Part shown: positions 30,509-37,774 of the stretch, piece by piece | Numbering within the stretch: the first letter of the stretch is position 1 | Layout of the letters: each line of letters opens with the position of its first letter | DNA from: Mesorhizobium denitrificans | GTDB taxonomy: Bacteria; Pseudomonadota; Alphaproteobacteria; Rhizobiales; Rhizobiaceae | NCBI RefSeq assembly: GCF_003403035.1 | Contig: NZ_QURN01000019.1 | Location: 1-57,575 of the forward strand | DNA length: 57,575 bases | Direction of reading: 5' to 3' | Translations under genes and position numbers: made by a program | The notes under the pieces: model-generated | What the model saw: the letters and a program-made list of their open reading frames with translations, nothing else | Told to the model about the DNA's origin: nothing | Database searches by the model: none

Positions 30509-31191
30509 GCCGCGTTCTCCTTCTTCCGATTCTGGATTTCCATGACGTTCTCGATCAGCTCGGCCGCGAGCAGATCGGAATTGATGATTGCCTTGTCGAT
30601 GCCGTTATATTCGGCCGGGTCCAGCTCGGCCAAAGTGGTTCCGACCATCATGGCCTTGTAGGCGGAACGCTCGTGCAGGTGCGTTGTGAAAGCCGGAATG
30701 TTGTTTTCCTCGACTTCATCGCGGATTTTCCGCTCAACGCGGGTCACGAAGTTTGGTGTGGTCCGCGCCCACAGAACGCGCCGCTCAATGGGGCGGCCAA
30801 GCGTTTCTTCATCGGTAGCAATGTAGGCGAAAGCAGCGGCCGCAAGCCTTGCATCCTCGGGGCTTGGCTGCATCGGAATGATGACGAGATCAGCCCTGCT
30901 GATGATCGGGGTCCGCATGTCGGAAGTGAACCCCGCCATATCGATGAATACCCACGCAGACCGCGAGGATTCCTCTCGGATAAGGCGATGGATATTCGCG
31001 CTGTTCGTCTCTTCCACGACGCGGATTGGAGAGCTGACCGCCTTTTCCCGCCAGTGAGCAATGGTTCGCTGTGGATCGGTGTCGATTACGGACACAGTAG
31101 CCTCACGGCGCGCGAGGGCGTCTGCCAGCGCGATAAGGGCGGTGCTCTTCGCTGATCCGCCTTTGGAATTGAACGCTGCGATGATTGGCAT
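30505..31191 (-). CDS. parA: ParA-type partition ATPase, VirC1-like (228 aa)
   Basis: ParA proteins position plasmids along the nucleoid. The deviant Walker A is FNSKGGSAKST (signature Lys10, Lys15), with Ala in place of the usual second-box glycine. Walker A' is SVIDTDPQRT (Asp37, Asp39), and VFIDMAGF is the Walker B region. The short length and AHWREKA segment place it near VirC1 of Agrobacterium. It forms an operon with the gene at 30119-30508. The 5' region contains a phased repeat array (31243-31422) that may serve as centromere and operator. Confidence 0.9.
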   Translation of the reverse strand: MPIIAAFNSKGGSAKSTALIALADALARREATVSVIDTDPQRTIAHWREKAVSSPIRVVEETNSANIHRLIREESSRSAWVFIDMAGFTSDMRTPIISRADLVIIPMQPSPEDARLAAAAFAYIATDEETLGRPIERRVLWARTTPNFVTRVERKIRDEVEENNIPAFTTHLHERSAYKAMMVGTTLAELDPAEYNGIDKAIINSDLLAAELIENVMEIQNRKKENAA

Positions 31192-31242
31192 GGGCTAAGT
31201 CCCTCCTAATAGTGCATATATGTTGCTTTATAGCACATGCTA

Positions 31243-31422
31243 GCCCCCTCGCGCAAGTGCCTGCCTGCACGCGCCAGCACTAGCGTTTGCCTGCCCCCGA
31301 CCGCCCCCACTAGCCTTCTCATGCCTGCGGGTGCTATTGCGTGCCTGCGCTTGCAATCACCGGCCTGCACTTGCTGTTGCATGCTACTGTGGGCTAGCTG
31401 ATGCTAGCATGCGCTAGCGCGC
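31243..31422. repeat. Nine degenerate 20-base units upstream of parA: candidate centromere
   Basis: Units starting at 31243, 31263, 31283, 31303, 31323, 31343, 31363, 31383 and 31403 all begin GC. The clearest are 31323, 31343 and 31363, each opening GCCTGC and continuing TGC/TTGC; later units shift to GCTAGC/GCTACT. The region is dense in TGC, GCTAG and CTAGC words and has no reading frame. Position immediately upstream of a parA operon suggests a centromere (parS) and/or operator. Confidence 0.7.
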
Positions 31423-31476
31423 AAAATGACAGAAACGCAACAAAATTCGACCTCCACAGAAGGCCGCTGAGGGCAA

Positions 31477-31512
31477 CAAAAAGCCTCGGACGAGGATGTC
31501 ATCGCCCGAGGC
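31477..31512 (-). terminator. Intrinsic terminator of the 31555-32349 gene
   Basis: On the minus strand GCCTCGG (31512-31506) pairs with CCGAGGC (31489-31483) and is followed by TTTTTG. It insulates the centromere-like array and parA from the upstream gene. Confidence 0.78.
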
Positions 31513-31554
31513 CCGCAACGCCGCTGTACGGCCTCCTATGGCCGATTTCGCCGT

Positions 31555-32349
31555 TTACGGCTCCTTCGGCTTCTTCCGGTTCTTATGCTTTTCCCACACC
31601 CTGCTCTCCGAGATGATCTCGGAGCGAGCCTGCTTCACCTTTTCGGTCCAAAGCATGTAATCATCCGGTAAGCCAAATAGCCGCCGATAATCCGAGGCAC
31701 TGATGCCGTATTGGCGCAAGCTGCGGGTCATAACCTGAAAGTGCGTTCCGTCGATCATCGAGACCACATAATCGTCTGTGGTCGCCTCTTCCAGCGGAAC
31801 GATCCGCTCCATGCGTGGACGACTCTCCATGCCGTCGAGCTGCTTTAGCAGGCCTTCGAAATCCTTGAGCATGTAGTTCATATGCGAAAGCAGTGCCTGA
31901 TACTCAGGCAGTGCCAGTGTCGGGTGCGGGGCAGGGGACAACCCTAATGCCTCGCGGGCCTGAACGCGGGCTGGAGCCTCTTCAAGCTTCGCTACAAGCG
32001 TCTGATCGGCCTGTACGAGCCTCGAAAAGTTCGCCAAGTCCTCGCGTAGAGCCGCCAGCGCATCAGCCATGCGCTGCCGGGTCCTAGCTTCGGACCTTCT
32101 GTCGCTACCAGACTTCGGCCGCGTCTTACGCTTCGCGCTCACGGGAACACCCGCAGCGATCTTTTCAGCCCGTTTGGCTTCCGCCTTTTGCGACCGCTTT
32201 ATGCGGGCGCGTTCTTTGCGCTCCTTAACCTTCATGCCGAAGGCGGCCACGCTTGCGCGGCTCTCGTTTTTTTCATCGGAGGACAAGTTAGGCCCCATCT
32301 GGCCGGAGTAGTTCATTAGCGGCTTTTCTACCAAATTTCCGTATTTCAC
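31555..32349 (-). CDS. MucR-domain protein with long N-terminal extension (264 aa)
   Basis: The last 75 residues (EATTDDYVVSMIDGTHFQVMTRSLRQYGISASDYRRLFGLPDDYMLWTEKVKQARSEI) align by pattern with the MucR/Ros domain of the protein at 25781-26236, but the finger cysteine is replaced (VVSMIDG for LICLEDG). It is therefore probably not a zinc finger. The N-terminal 100 residues are Arg/Lys-rich and disordered, and the middle is coiled coil. GTG 32349 is the likely start (GAGGGAG upstream). It could be a DNA-binding paralogue or antagonist of MucR. Confidence 0.65.
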   Translation of the reverse strand: MKYGNLVEKPLMNYSGQMGPNLSSDEKNESRASVAAFGMKVKERKERARIKRSQKAEAKRAEKIAAGVPVSAKRKTRPKSGSDRRSEARTRQRMADALAALREDLANFSRLVQADQTLVAKLEEAPARVQAREALGLSPAPHPTLALPEYQALLSHMNYMLKDFEGLLKQLDGMESRPRMERIVPLEEATTDDYVVSMIDGTHFQVMTRSLRQYGISASDYRRLFGLPDDYMLWTEKVKQARSEIISESRVWEKHKNRKKPKEP

Positions 32350-32444
32350 TGGTCTCGGGGTCTCCCTCTAAACCCAACTGATCACACCCTGCATGTGGTG
32401 CCATTGCTGTCTCCCGAACCCTTCACAGGGCTTTTTGTTGCGAC

Positions 32445-33080
32445 TTATTGTCGATCATTGCTCGAAAATACCGCCCGCATCTCATCTCGAACGAAATCGC
32501 CGAGCGGGGCGGCGACCTCGTAAAACCGGCCGGTATCAGCCTGCCAAGCCCGATAACGCATCGCAAAGACCGTCATGAACAGCGGTGCAGAAAGAACCAG
32601 CCCACCGACAAACATCGCCACAGAACCCCGATAGGCGCTGTAGATCGCCGCCGCTGAAACCAAAGCGCAGGCTATAACGAACATGATCGTTGCCTGCCGC
32701 AGGAAGTAGTCACGGCGCTTAGCCGGCGCGTAGTGGAGGGTCGGTGAATTCGCTTGCGCGAGCATGTTCAGCGTTACCGTGGTGCCGCATTCCGGGTCCG
32801 AACAGCGCCGGGTCATCGGATCATCAGCAACAGGTAAGAGAACACCGCTTCGTCCGCTCTGCCGGCAGTCAGGGCAGGCGGGCCGATCCGTCTTGAAAGC
32901 CTCTATCGCGAGCTTGAGCGAATGGGCGTGCTGGCGCTTGATGGGATTCGGCGGGGAGATGAATCGGGCGAAGCGAAACGTCCCGCGAGCGCTACGGCGA
33001 AGCCAGCCCTGCTTGGTTACTTCGATTTCTTCGGCCTCTTCGGCCTTTTCGGCGCTTTTGCGCCGGAGAGGATTCCACAT
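32445..33080 (-). CDS. Membrane protein with zinc ribbon (211 aa)
   Basis: Residues 69-99 contain CPDCRQSG and CSDPECG, a four-cysteine ribbon. Two membrane helices follow (FVIACALVSAAAIYSAY and MFVGGLVLSAPLFMTVFAMRY), then a cytoplasmic tail. The N-terminus is charged (KSAEKAEEAEEIEVTKQGWLRR). It sits among conjugation genes and may be part of that machinery, but the family is not recognised. Confidence 0.6.
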   Translation of the reverse strand: MWNPLRRKSAEKAEEAEEIEVTKQGWLRRSARGTFRFARFISPPNPIKRQHAHSLKLAIEAFKTDRPACPDCRQSGRSGVLLPVADDPMTRRCSDPECGTTVTLNMLAQANSPTLHYAPAKRRDYFLRQATIMFVIACALVSAAAIYSAYRGSVAMFVGGLVLSAPLFMTVFAMRYRAWQADTGRFYEVAAPLGDFVRDEMRAVFSSNDRQ

Positions 33081-33114
33081 TGTTGTCTCGCCAGCTCATG
33101 AATGTGAAACGCCA

Positions 33115-33468
33115 CTATTGCAGAACTATCAGTTCGCTCCAAGCGTCGAGGCGAGAACCATCCGAAATTTCATCCGGTGAGATGGTCCACGTTGTCGTCT
33201 CTTCCCCCGCCATTACCGTGAAAATCAGGCCATCCGAAGACAAGGACAATGTGTTTCTCTCGCCATCCGCGTTGACGAACTCAGTCGAAACGGAGGTATC
33301 CTCGGGCTGGACTTCGTAGGTAAGGCCATGGGCGTTAACGCTGCCCTCACTCCCTCCCCACAGAGCAAAAAGGGTCTTAACCGGCTGAGGCGCAAAGGAA
33401 TCATTCACTTCCGCCGTCAGGTGCGGCGGTAGCGGCTCCCAAGCGTTTAGAGGGCGTGCAGCCGCCAT
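33115..33468 (-). CDS. Hypothetical beta-rich protein (117 aa)
   Basis: Starts behind AAGGGACAC. Sequence such as SVNAHGLTYEVQPEDTSVSTEFVNADGERNTLSLSSDGLIFTVMAGEETTTWTISPDEI suggests an all-beta domain. No signal peptide. Unknown. Confidence 0.5.
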   Translation of the reverse strand: MAAARPLNAWEPLPPHLTAEVNDSFAPQPVKTLFALWGGSEGSVNAHGLTYEVQPEDTSVSTEFVNADGERNTLSLSSDGLIFTVMAGEETTTWTISPDEISDGSRLDAWSELIVLQ

Positions 33469-33772
33469 TTAAGTGTCCCTTCATGTTCGCAAATACGCTT
33501 AAACCCATTGTACGATAATACTTTTCCAAGCGGGACACAAGCCATGCAATAACGTCATTGCATGCGCATGGCTTTTATAGCTTGCGCAATGCTCCGCAAC
33601 ATTGTGAAATAGATTTGTTGCAAGCACTGTACGGAAGTTGCATTCGCATGCTATACACCAGTTGCAATTTGTGAAACGACATAGAAAACTTAGCGACACA
33701 AGCTGCTGTTTCGGGAGGGAAGACGCGGCGCAACGCGAGGTGGAAGCGGGCAGGGACCGCACAGGAGGCATG
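33469..33772. promoter_or_regulatory. Non-coding control region with TGCAAT/ATTGCA repeats
   Basis: This 304-base gap between divergent genes has no convincing reading frame. CATGCAAT (33543-33550) and ATTGCATG (33557-33564) form an 8-base-arm palindrome around AACGTC, nested in GCCATGC...GCATGGC. Further TTGCAA/TTGCAT words and ATTGTGAAA-type words follow. The same ATTGCATG and TGCAATAACG words recur at 36204-36284, so a shared regulator is plausible. Confidence 0.55.
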
Positions 33773-34210
33773 ATGGCTCGACGTCCGAAAATAGCGGCGG
33801 ACGATTCGAACGTGCGAGAAGGGTTCGAAAATTTCACGCTTCGCCTGCCCGTGGGGCAGTCAGAGCGAATGAGCCGCTTCACAACGCGCCACCGGTTATC
33901 TGTCGGCGAGTTGTTCAGCTTTGGATTGAACGTCGCCAAGGTGAAGCAGGACGGGTCAGATCGGCGAATGATCGACTATGGCCGACTGAACAACGAGCTT
34001 TCGAGCGGAGATGCTGGCGTGATAGCCCATTCAGGCAGATTTTCGCTTGGAGAGGCTAACCGCATTCGAACATTCCGAACGCTGCACAACCTGTCTATGC
34101 CATATCTGCTGGTCTACCTGATGAACGAGGCCGAGATCGGGCCAACAGGCGATGCTCGCGTCTGGATCGACTACGAGACCCTGACCATACTGCAAAGAGC
34201 AGCCGCATAG
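33773..34210 (+). CDS. Putative DNA-binding protein (145 aa)
   Basis: ATG 33773 is spaced four bases from AGGAGG (ATG 33770 is too close). Residues 22-52 (NFTLRLPVGQSERMSRFTTRHRLSVGELFSFGLNVAK) resemble a strand-helix-helix DNA-binding unit, and a related pattern recurs later (FSLGEANRIRTFRTLHNLSMPYLLVYLMNEAE), so it may contain two tandem units. An accessory relaxosome protein or transfer regulator is possible. Family not recognised. Confidence 0.5.
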   Translation: MARRPKIAADDSNVREGFENFTLRLPVGQSERMSRFTTRHRLSVGELFSFGLNVAKVKQDGSDRRMIDYGRLNNELSSGDAGVIAHSGRFSLGEANRIRTFRTLHNLSMPYLLVYLMNEAEIGPTGDARVWIDYETLTILQRAAA

Positions 34211-34233
34211 AGCGGGCTATCCCCGCCCGGTAG

Positions 34234-34698
34234 TCAGCCGCAGCGGCGTTCGCCTTGGCGAGCCTCGAAAGCGGCCCTGCGCACGCTCTTAGGCGCGTCC
34301 AGCTTCGGTAGCATGGTGCCGGAAGGCATATAGATCAGCCCCGCGTCTTCGATGACGTTGTTGGAGCGCATTCGCCCGGCGAACTGCACAACGCCCGCCT
34401 TCCCATTTACGGCGATATCCTCGCGGATGGCGTGAAGTATCTTGCGGACGGTCGATCCCTTGAGCTTTGCCGTCGCAAATGTCTCACCGTTGCCGTCGAT
34501 GGCCACAGCGATTTCCACGTCCGGCTGAGGCCGATCTGGCCGAACGATCTCGATACCGTCCAGCACATCGGCTGGAAATGTGAACCGTATAGGCATGGTG
34601 TTGAGCGTGACCACGCGCCGGCCTACGATCCCGGCCAAGTTCACATTCGTTCTGCCGGGCAACTCGCTACCCGTCTCGATGATCATAGCATGCCGCAT
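34234..34698 (-). CDS. Hypothetical protein (154 aa)
   Basis: Start ATG 34698 overlaps the stop of the upstream gene (TGATG). Alpha/beta protein with RFTFPADVLDGIEIVRPDRPQPDVEIAVAIDGNGETFATAKLKGSTVRKIL and a basic tail. No membrane segment. Unknown. Confidence 0.55.
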   Translation of the reverse strand: MRHAMIIETGSELPGRTNVNLAGIVGRRVVTLNTMPIRFTFPADVLDGIEIVRPDRPQPDVEIAVAIDGNGETFATAKLKGSTVRKILHAIREDIAVNGKAGVVQFAGRMRSNNVIEDAGLIYMPSGTMLPKLDAPKSVRRAAFEARQGERRCG

Positions 34699-35030
34699 CA
34701 AGCCCCATCCTTTCGCAGCTTGTAAGACGGTCTGGAATCGTCCGTTTTCACGATCTTCCCATCGGCCATGAGGTCAGCCATCGCATCCCGCACGCGCTGT
34801 CCTGCGCGCTTGCGATCTATGCCGTAATGCTCTGCAAAAGTCTGAGCAAAAACGGCAGACCGGGCCGCGCCGCCATCGGACAGAAGATAGGCAATCATAT
34901 CAGCATCTTTCCGCCGTTGGGAATTGGGATTCTTCCCGTCGCGAAAATCAGTACGAACACGATCAAAGATCGCTTTCGCCTTCTCCAGATCGACGCCCTC
35001 ACTACCTGCCTTCACGCCGCGCACTGCCAT
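34698..35030 (-). CDS. Winged-helix-like hypothetical protein (110 aa)
   Basis: Start ATG 35030 (GTG 35036 possible). The C-terminal half FAQTFAEHYGIDRKRAGQRVRDAMADLMADGKIVKTDDSRPSYKLRKDG has the helix-helix-wing shape of a small winged-helix DNA-binding domain. Translationally coupled to the downstream gene. Could regulate the recombinase upstream; that is a guess. Confidence 0.5.
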   Translation of the reverse strand: MAVRGVKAGSEGVDLEKAKAIFDRVRTDFRDGKNPNSQRRKDADMIAYLLSDGGAARSAVFAQTFAEHYGIDRKRAGQRVRDAMADLMADGKIVKTDDSRPSYKLRKDGA

Positions 35031-35122
35031 TCTCACCTGCCGTTAAACTTGCAAAACACATTCCTTAGATCATACGTTTTCCTGCATAGCATGGCAATCG
35101 GGAATGATCCTCAAAGCGGCAA

Positions 35123-36178
35123 TTAGGATGTATTAGGGCCGTTATCGCGACGGCCATTCGACGGTCGTGTCAGCGGCCTTGAACTGTCACTACTCCGCTG
35201 CCGAGACGGCGGCGAAACAGTCATTGACTCACGACGCTCGCTTCCGCTCGCGCCCGCAAAGCCAAGCTTGTATGCTGCGGCCTTCGCTAGAGACCGTGCA
35301 AGCTGGATGATCGATTTTTCTGAGACTTTTTCCACGCTTTCTACGGTGGGTTTTACAGGCAAGGTGCCGGTCGCCTTACTCCTGTTCCCATACGCGCTAT
35401 GAGCGGTCATAGCTGCCCTATGCCCCATCGCTCCGGCAACCTCGCCACCGGCATAGTCCAGAGTACGCTTGGCATCTGCTGAAAACTGATGCCGCGCTTC
35501 ATAAAGACGGGTTCTCGCCTGACCTTTTGTGATCTCACCAGTCACCTTGAGACGCCTTTTGGCGTTGTTGAACGCTCGCCGGATATTTCCGCCGATCCGC
35601 TCCCAATCTGCGCCCTTCAAGTCCGTCAAAAGCCTTCTGATGGCATCTCGTTGTTCGGTGGTAATGACATGCCACTGGAGTACCAGTTCCCGATGTGATC
35701 CGTTGCCAGAAATTCCGGGTCTGTACTTCGCATTCTGAACGCGCAGAACATCACCATTGAGTTCCGCCCGCGCCCACTCGCACGGTCTCAATCCTACGAC
35801 TGGCCCTGCGATGAGCATATCAGCAGCGATACGCTTGTTTCTCCCGCGCGGTGTTTCTCGCAGCACATTCACAAGGCTTTGAACGAGGCTGATTGGCAGT
35901 CTTTTAGGAGGCCGTTTTGTCTTGATCGGTACGGGCTTCATTGCGCCGAATAACCGCGTAAATAATTCGGCCTCCCTTTCGCTAATCGAACCCGCAATCC
36001 ACCACTTAATTGCCGCGCGAAGAAAGCGCCAGCTCGACGCGGAAAGTTGCCGCCCGCTTGATGTCAAAACCCGGACGTATTCAGCAGCGCTTGGAACGAC
36101 GTTTTCCTCGGCCAGCACGCGGTCAAACCGCAGGCCGGCGCGGCGATAAGCTCGTTCTGTCCTCACTGCCAGAGACAT
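35123..36178 (-). CDS. Tyrosine recombinase/integrase-like protein (351 aa)
   Basis: The catalytic set is recognisable: GPVVGLRPCEWARAEL (Arg131), a lysine strand near NAKYRP (Lys151), LYEARHQFSADA (Arg229-His230), AGAMGHRAAMTAHSAYG (His253, Tyr263). The N-terminal 100 residues resemble a SAM-like core-binding domain. The position usually held by the histidine of HxxR is Tyr226. Start 36178 follows TAGGGG. The C-terminal 70 residues are an extra basic, serine-rich tail. It is unrelated in detail to the telomere resolvase. It could resolve multimers or integrate the element. Confidence 0.75.
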   Translation of the reverse strand: MSLAVRTERAYRRAGLRFDRVLAEENVVPSAAEYVRVLTSSGRQLSASSWRFLRAAIKWWIAGSISEREAELFTRLFGAMKPVPIKTKRPPKRLPISLVQSLVNVLRETPRGRNKRIAADMLIAGPVVGLRPCEWARAELNGDVLRVQNAKYRPGISGNGSHRELVLQWHVITTEQRDAIRRLLTDLKGADWERIGGNIRRAFNNAKRRLKVTGEITKGQARTRLYEARHQFSADAKRTLDYAGGEVAGAMGHRAAMTAHSAYGNRSKATGTLPVKPTVESVEKVSEKSIIQLARSLAKAAAYKLGFAGASGSERRESMTVSPPSRQRSSDSSRPLTRPSNGRRDNGPNTS

Positions 36179-36203
36179 CAAATCCCCTACGTTTACGTAT
36201 CGA

Positions 36204-36284
36204 TGCAATAACGCACATATCATCCACAAGGCGGTTAATGCAAGCGATGTTTGTTCATTGCATGTGCAATATCGCTATTGCATG
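36204..36284. promoter_or_regulatory. Cluster of ATTGCATG/TGCAAT operator-like repeats
   Basis: TGCAATAACGCA at 36204-36215, ATTGCATG at 36257-36264 and again at 36277-36284 (exactly 20 bases apart, two helical turns), with TGCAAT at 36265-36270 between them. The cluster lies between the divergent recombinase and transfer operons. AACAATGTGAAAC (36325-36337) follows closer to the transfer genes. Confidence 0.55.
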
Positions 36285-36359
36285 AGGCTTTTTGGCGCTT
36301 TTCATTTTGTAAGTTTGCGTGCATAACAATGTGAAACTTTGCGCGCAGGGAGATTTGAT

Positions 36360-36548
36360 ATGCGTCAGTTGGCCGTTATCGGGGTGCTTGCCATGGCTTT
36401 GGCGGGATGCTCCACCGTAGGGCAGGGCAGCACGGATACATTCGTGCAGAAGACACTCACAGAGAACCGGACAACGCTTTCGGTTCCACGCACGCAGCAG
36501 GCATCGGCAGAGTTCCCCGCCGCTCCGGTAGATGCACCGAAGCAGTGA
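36360..36548 (+). CDS. Short lipoprotein at the DotD/TraH position (62 aa)
   Basis: Signal MRQLAVIGVLAMALAGC with lipobox LAGC (lipidated Cys17). The mature part is only 46 residues, disordered and Thr/Ser/Pro-rich. In IncI plasmids traH (DotD lipoprotein) opens the traH-I-J-K run; here a lipoprotein also opens DotC-DotB-IcmT. However the folded C-terminal domain of DotD is absent, so it is either a minimal substitute or an unrelated lipoprotein. First gene after the operator cluster; ribosome site CAGGGAGA. Confidence 0.65.
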   Translation: MRQLAVIGVLAMALAGCSTVGQGSTDTFVQKTLTENRTTLSVPRTQQASAEFPAAPVDAPKQ

Positions 36549-36560
36549 TAGGGCAGGTAC

Positions 36561-37532
36561 ATGGCTAACCGTTTGGTGACGGTAGCTGTCGATATCGGTT
36601 CTCTGACGACGAAAGCTATCGTGAGTGGAAAAGGACATGCGCGCCGGGTGGTATTCCCGACGCGCATTTCACTTGGGGAGCGCGCACAACCGAACGGCAA
36701 TGCGCAGCCGGTTTACGTCCAGATCGACGGCGATGTGGCGCGTGTCGGTGACAGGTCGGAGTATCGCGGATTTATCGAAAGCGAGCTTGCCGGCGCACTA
36801 TCAGCAAAAGAGCGGCTGGGGGCCTTGATCGCGGCTGCGTTCGCACGGCTCGGCGAAGGTAGCTGCGATGTCCTGATGGTGAGTGTCACGGAACCTTCCC
36901 TGACCGATCACAGCGAGGATTTGAGCGAGGCGCTGCGCACGGTGAAGCCACGCGGCGGGGATACAATCGCGGCTGGCAAGATCGGCATTATGTCGCCCGC
37001 TACGGCGCTTGCAGCCGATCTCCTTTTGGACATGCGGGGACAGCCAGATGAGAAAGCCGTTCCGCCTGATGGTCAGCTCGCGGTGATCGACTGCGGTGCG
37101 CGAGAGTGGCGATATGCGCGCCTGAATCTGGCGAAGGGACACCCGTTGCCCGAAGCGGCGACGCGAACGGATTTCTATATCGAGCGCGCATGCGCCACGG
37201 CTGTCGAAGAGCAGTTCCAAGAGCCAGCCAGAGGGATAGCGGAAACGATGGGATCGCGGATGACGACAGTCGCCGGGATTGAACGCGACGTGACAGCGCT
37301 GATCGATGTTGCCCGCAACAAGGCATGGCAGGAATTTGGAGCTTCGTTCGTGCAAAAAGCGCTCGGCGAAGAATGCAAGCGCATCTATGTCGGCGGTGGT
37401 CACGCGGTCTCATTGGCGACCGGAATGGTTTCTCGAAAACACATTGATACGCGCGTTGCGAAACAATGTGAAACGAGTATAGTGCAAGGGCTTCTCAAAA
37501 GCGGGAATCGATGGGGCAGAACGGTAGAGTGA
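36561..37532 (+). CDS. Actin-like ATPase of the ParM/StbA type (323 aa)
   Basis: The actin fold signatures are present: phosphate-1 VAVDIGSLTTKAIV (Asp11), phosphate-2 AVIDCGAREW (Asp177), adenosine loop RIYVGGGHA (Gly278-280). ParM-type proteins form filaments that push plasmid copies apart. It lies 12 bases after the lipoprotein gene and one base from the next small gene, inside the transfer operon rather than in a separate stability locus. The replicon also has a ParA system. Segregation or a transfer-linked role are both possible. Confidence 0.8.
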   Translation: MANRLVTVAVDIGSLTTKAIVSGKGHARRVVFPTRISLGERAQPNGNAQPVYVQIDGDVARVGDRSEYRGFIESELAGALSAKERLGALIAAAFARLGEGSCDVLMVSVTEPSLTDHSEDLSEALRTVKPRGGDTIAAGKIGIMSPATALAADLLLDMRGQPDEKAVPPDGQLAVIDCGAREWRYARLNLAKGHPLPEAATRTDFYIERACATAVEEQFQEPARGIAETMGSRMTTVAGIERDVTALIDVARNKAWQEFGASFVQKALGEECKRIYVGGGHAVSLATGMVSRKHIDTRVAKQCETSIVQGLLKSGNRWGRTVE

Positions 37533-37774
37533 TGGCGCACGAGAGCGATAGTGATCCGATCATGGTGCCGGTCTCGGCGTTGCATCTAGGCCCAGCTCTT
37601 CACGGGTATGTCATGAGCCTCCCGCCGCTATTGAGGGGAACGGAAATCGCGAGGTTGGCCGTTGCAGGCCACAAGCGGGAGCATGCAAGCGCACAACGGC
37701 GGAAGAAGCCGAACTTCGTCGCCGGTTCGGCGGTCATCGAAATGGTTGGAAGGAAGATTAAATGGGTCGGGTAA
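37532..37774 (+). CDS. Small basic protein downstream of the ParM-type gene (80 aa)
   Basis: Starts on the overlapping TGATG. Contains SALHLGPALHGYVMSLPPLLRGTEIARLAVAGHKREHASAQRRKKPNF. Position directly after an actin-like gene is that of ParR/StbB adaptors, and the basic residues would suit DNA binding. No ribbon-helix-helix pattern is obvious. It overlaps the DotC gene by 13 bases. Confidence 0.55.
   Translation: MAHESDSDPIMVPVSALHLGPALHGYVMSLPPLLRGTEIARLAVAGHKREHASAQRRKKPNFVAGSAVIEMVGRKIKWVG

Noticed and set aside
31243-31422. CRISPR array
   Set aside because: The 20-base units are contiguous and degenerate, with no spacer/repeat alternation and no cas genes.
36360-36548. Full DotD
   Set aside because: Only 62 residues; the conserved folded domain is absent, so only the position supports that name.
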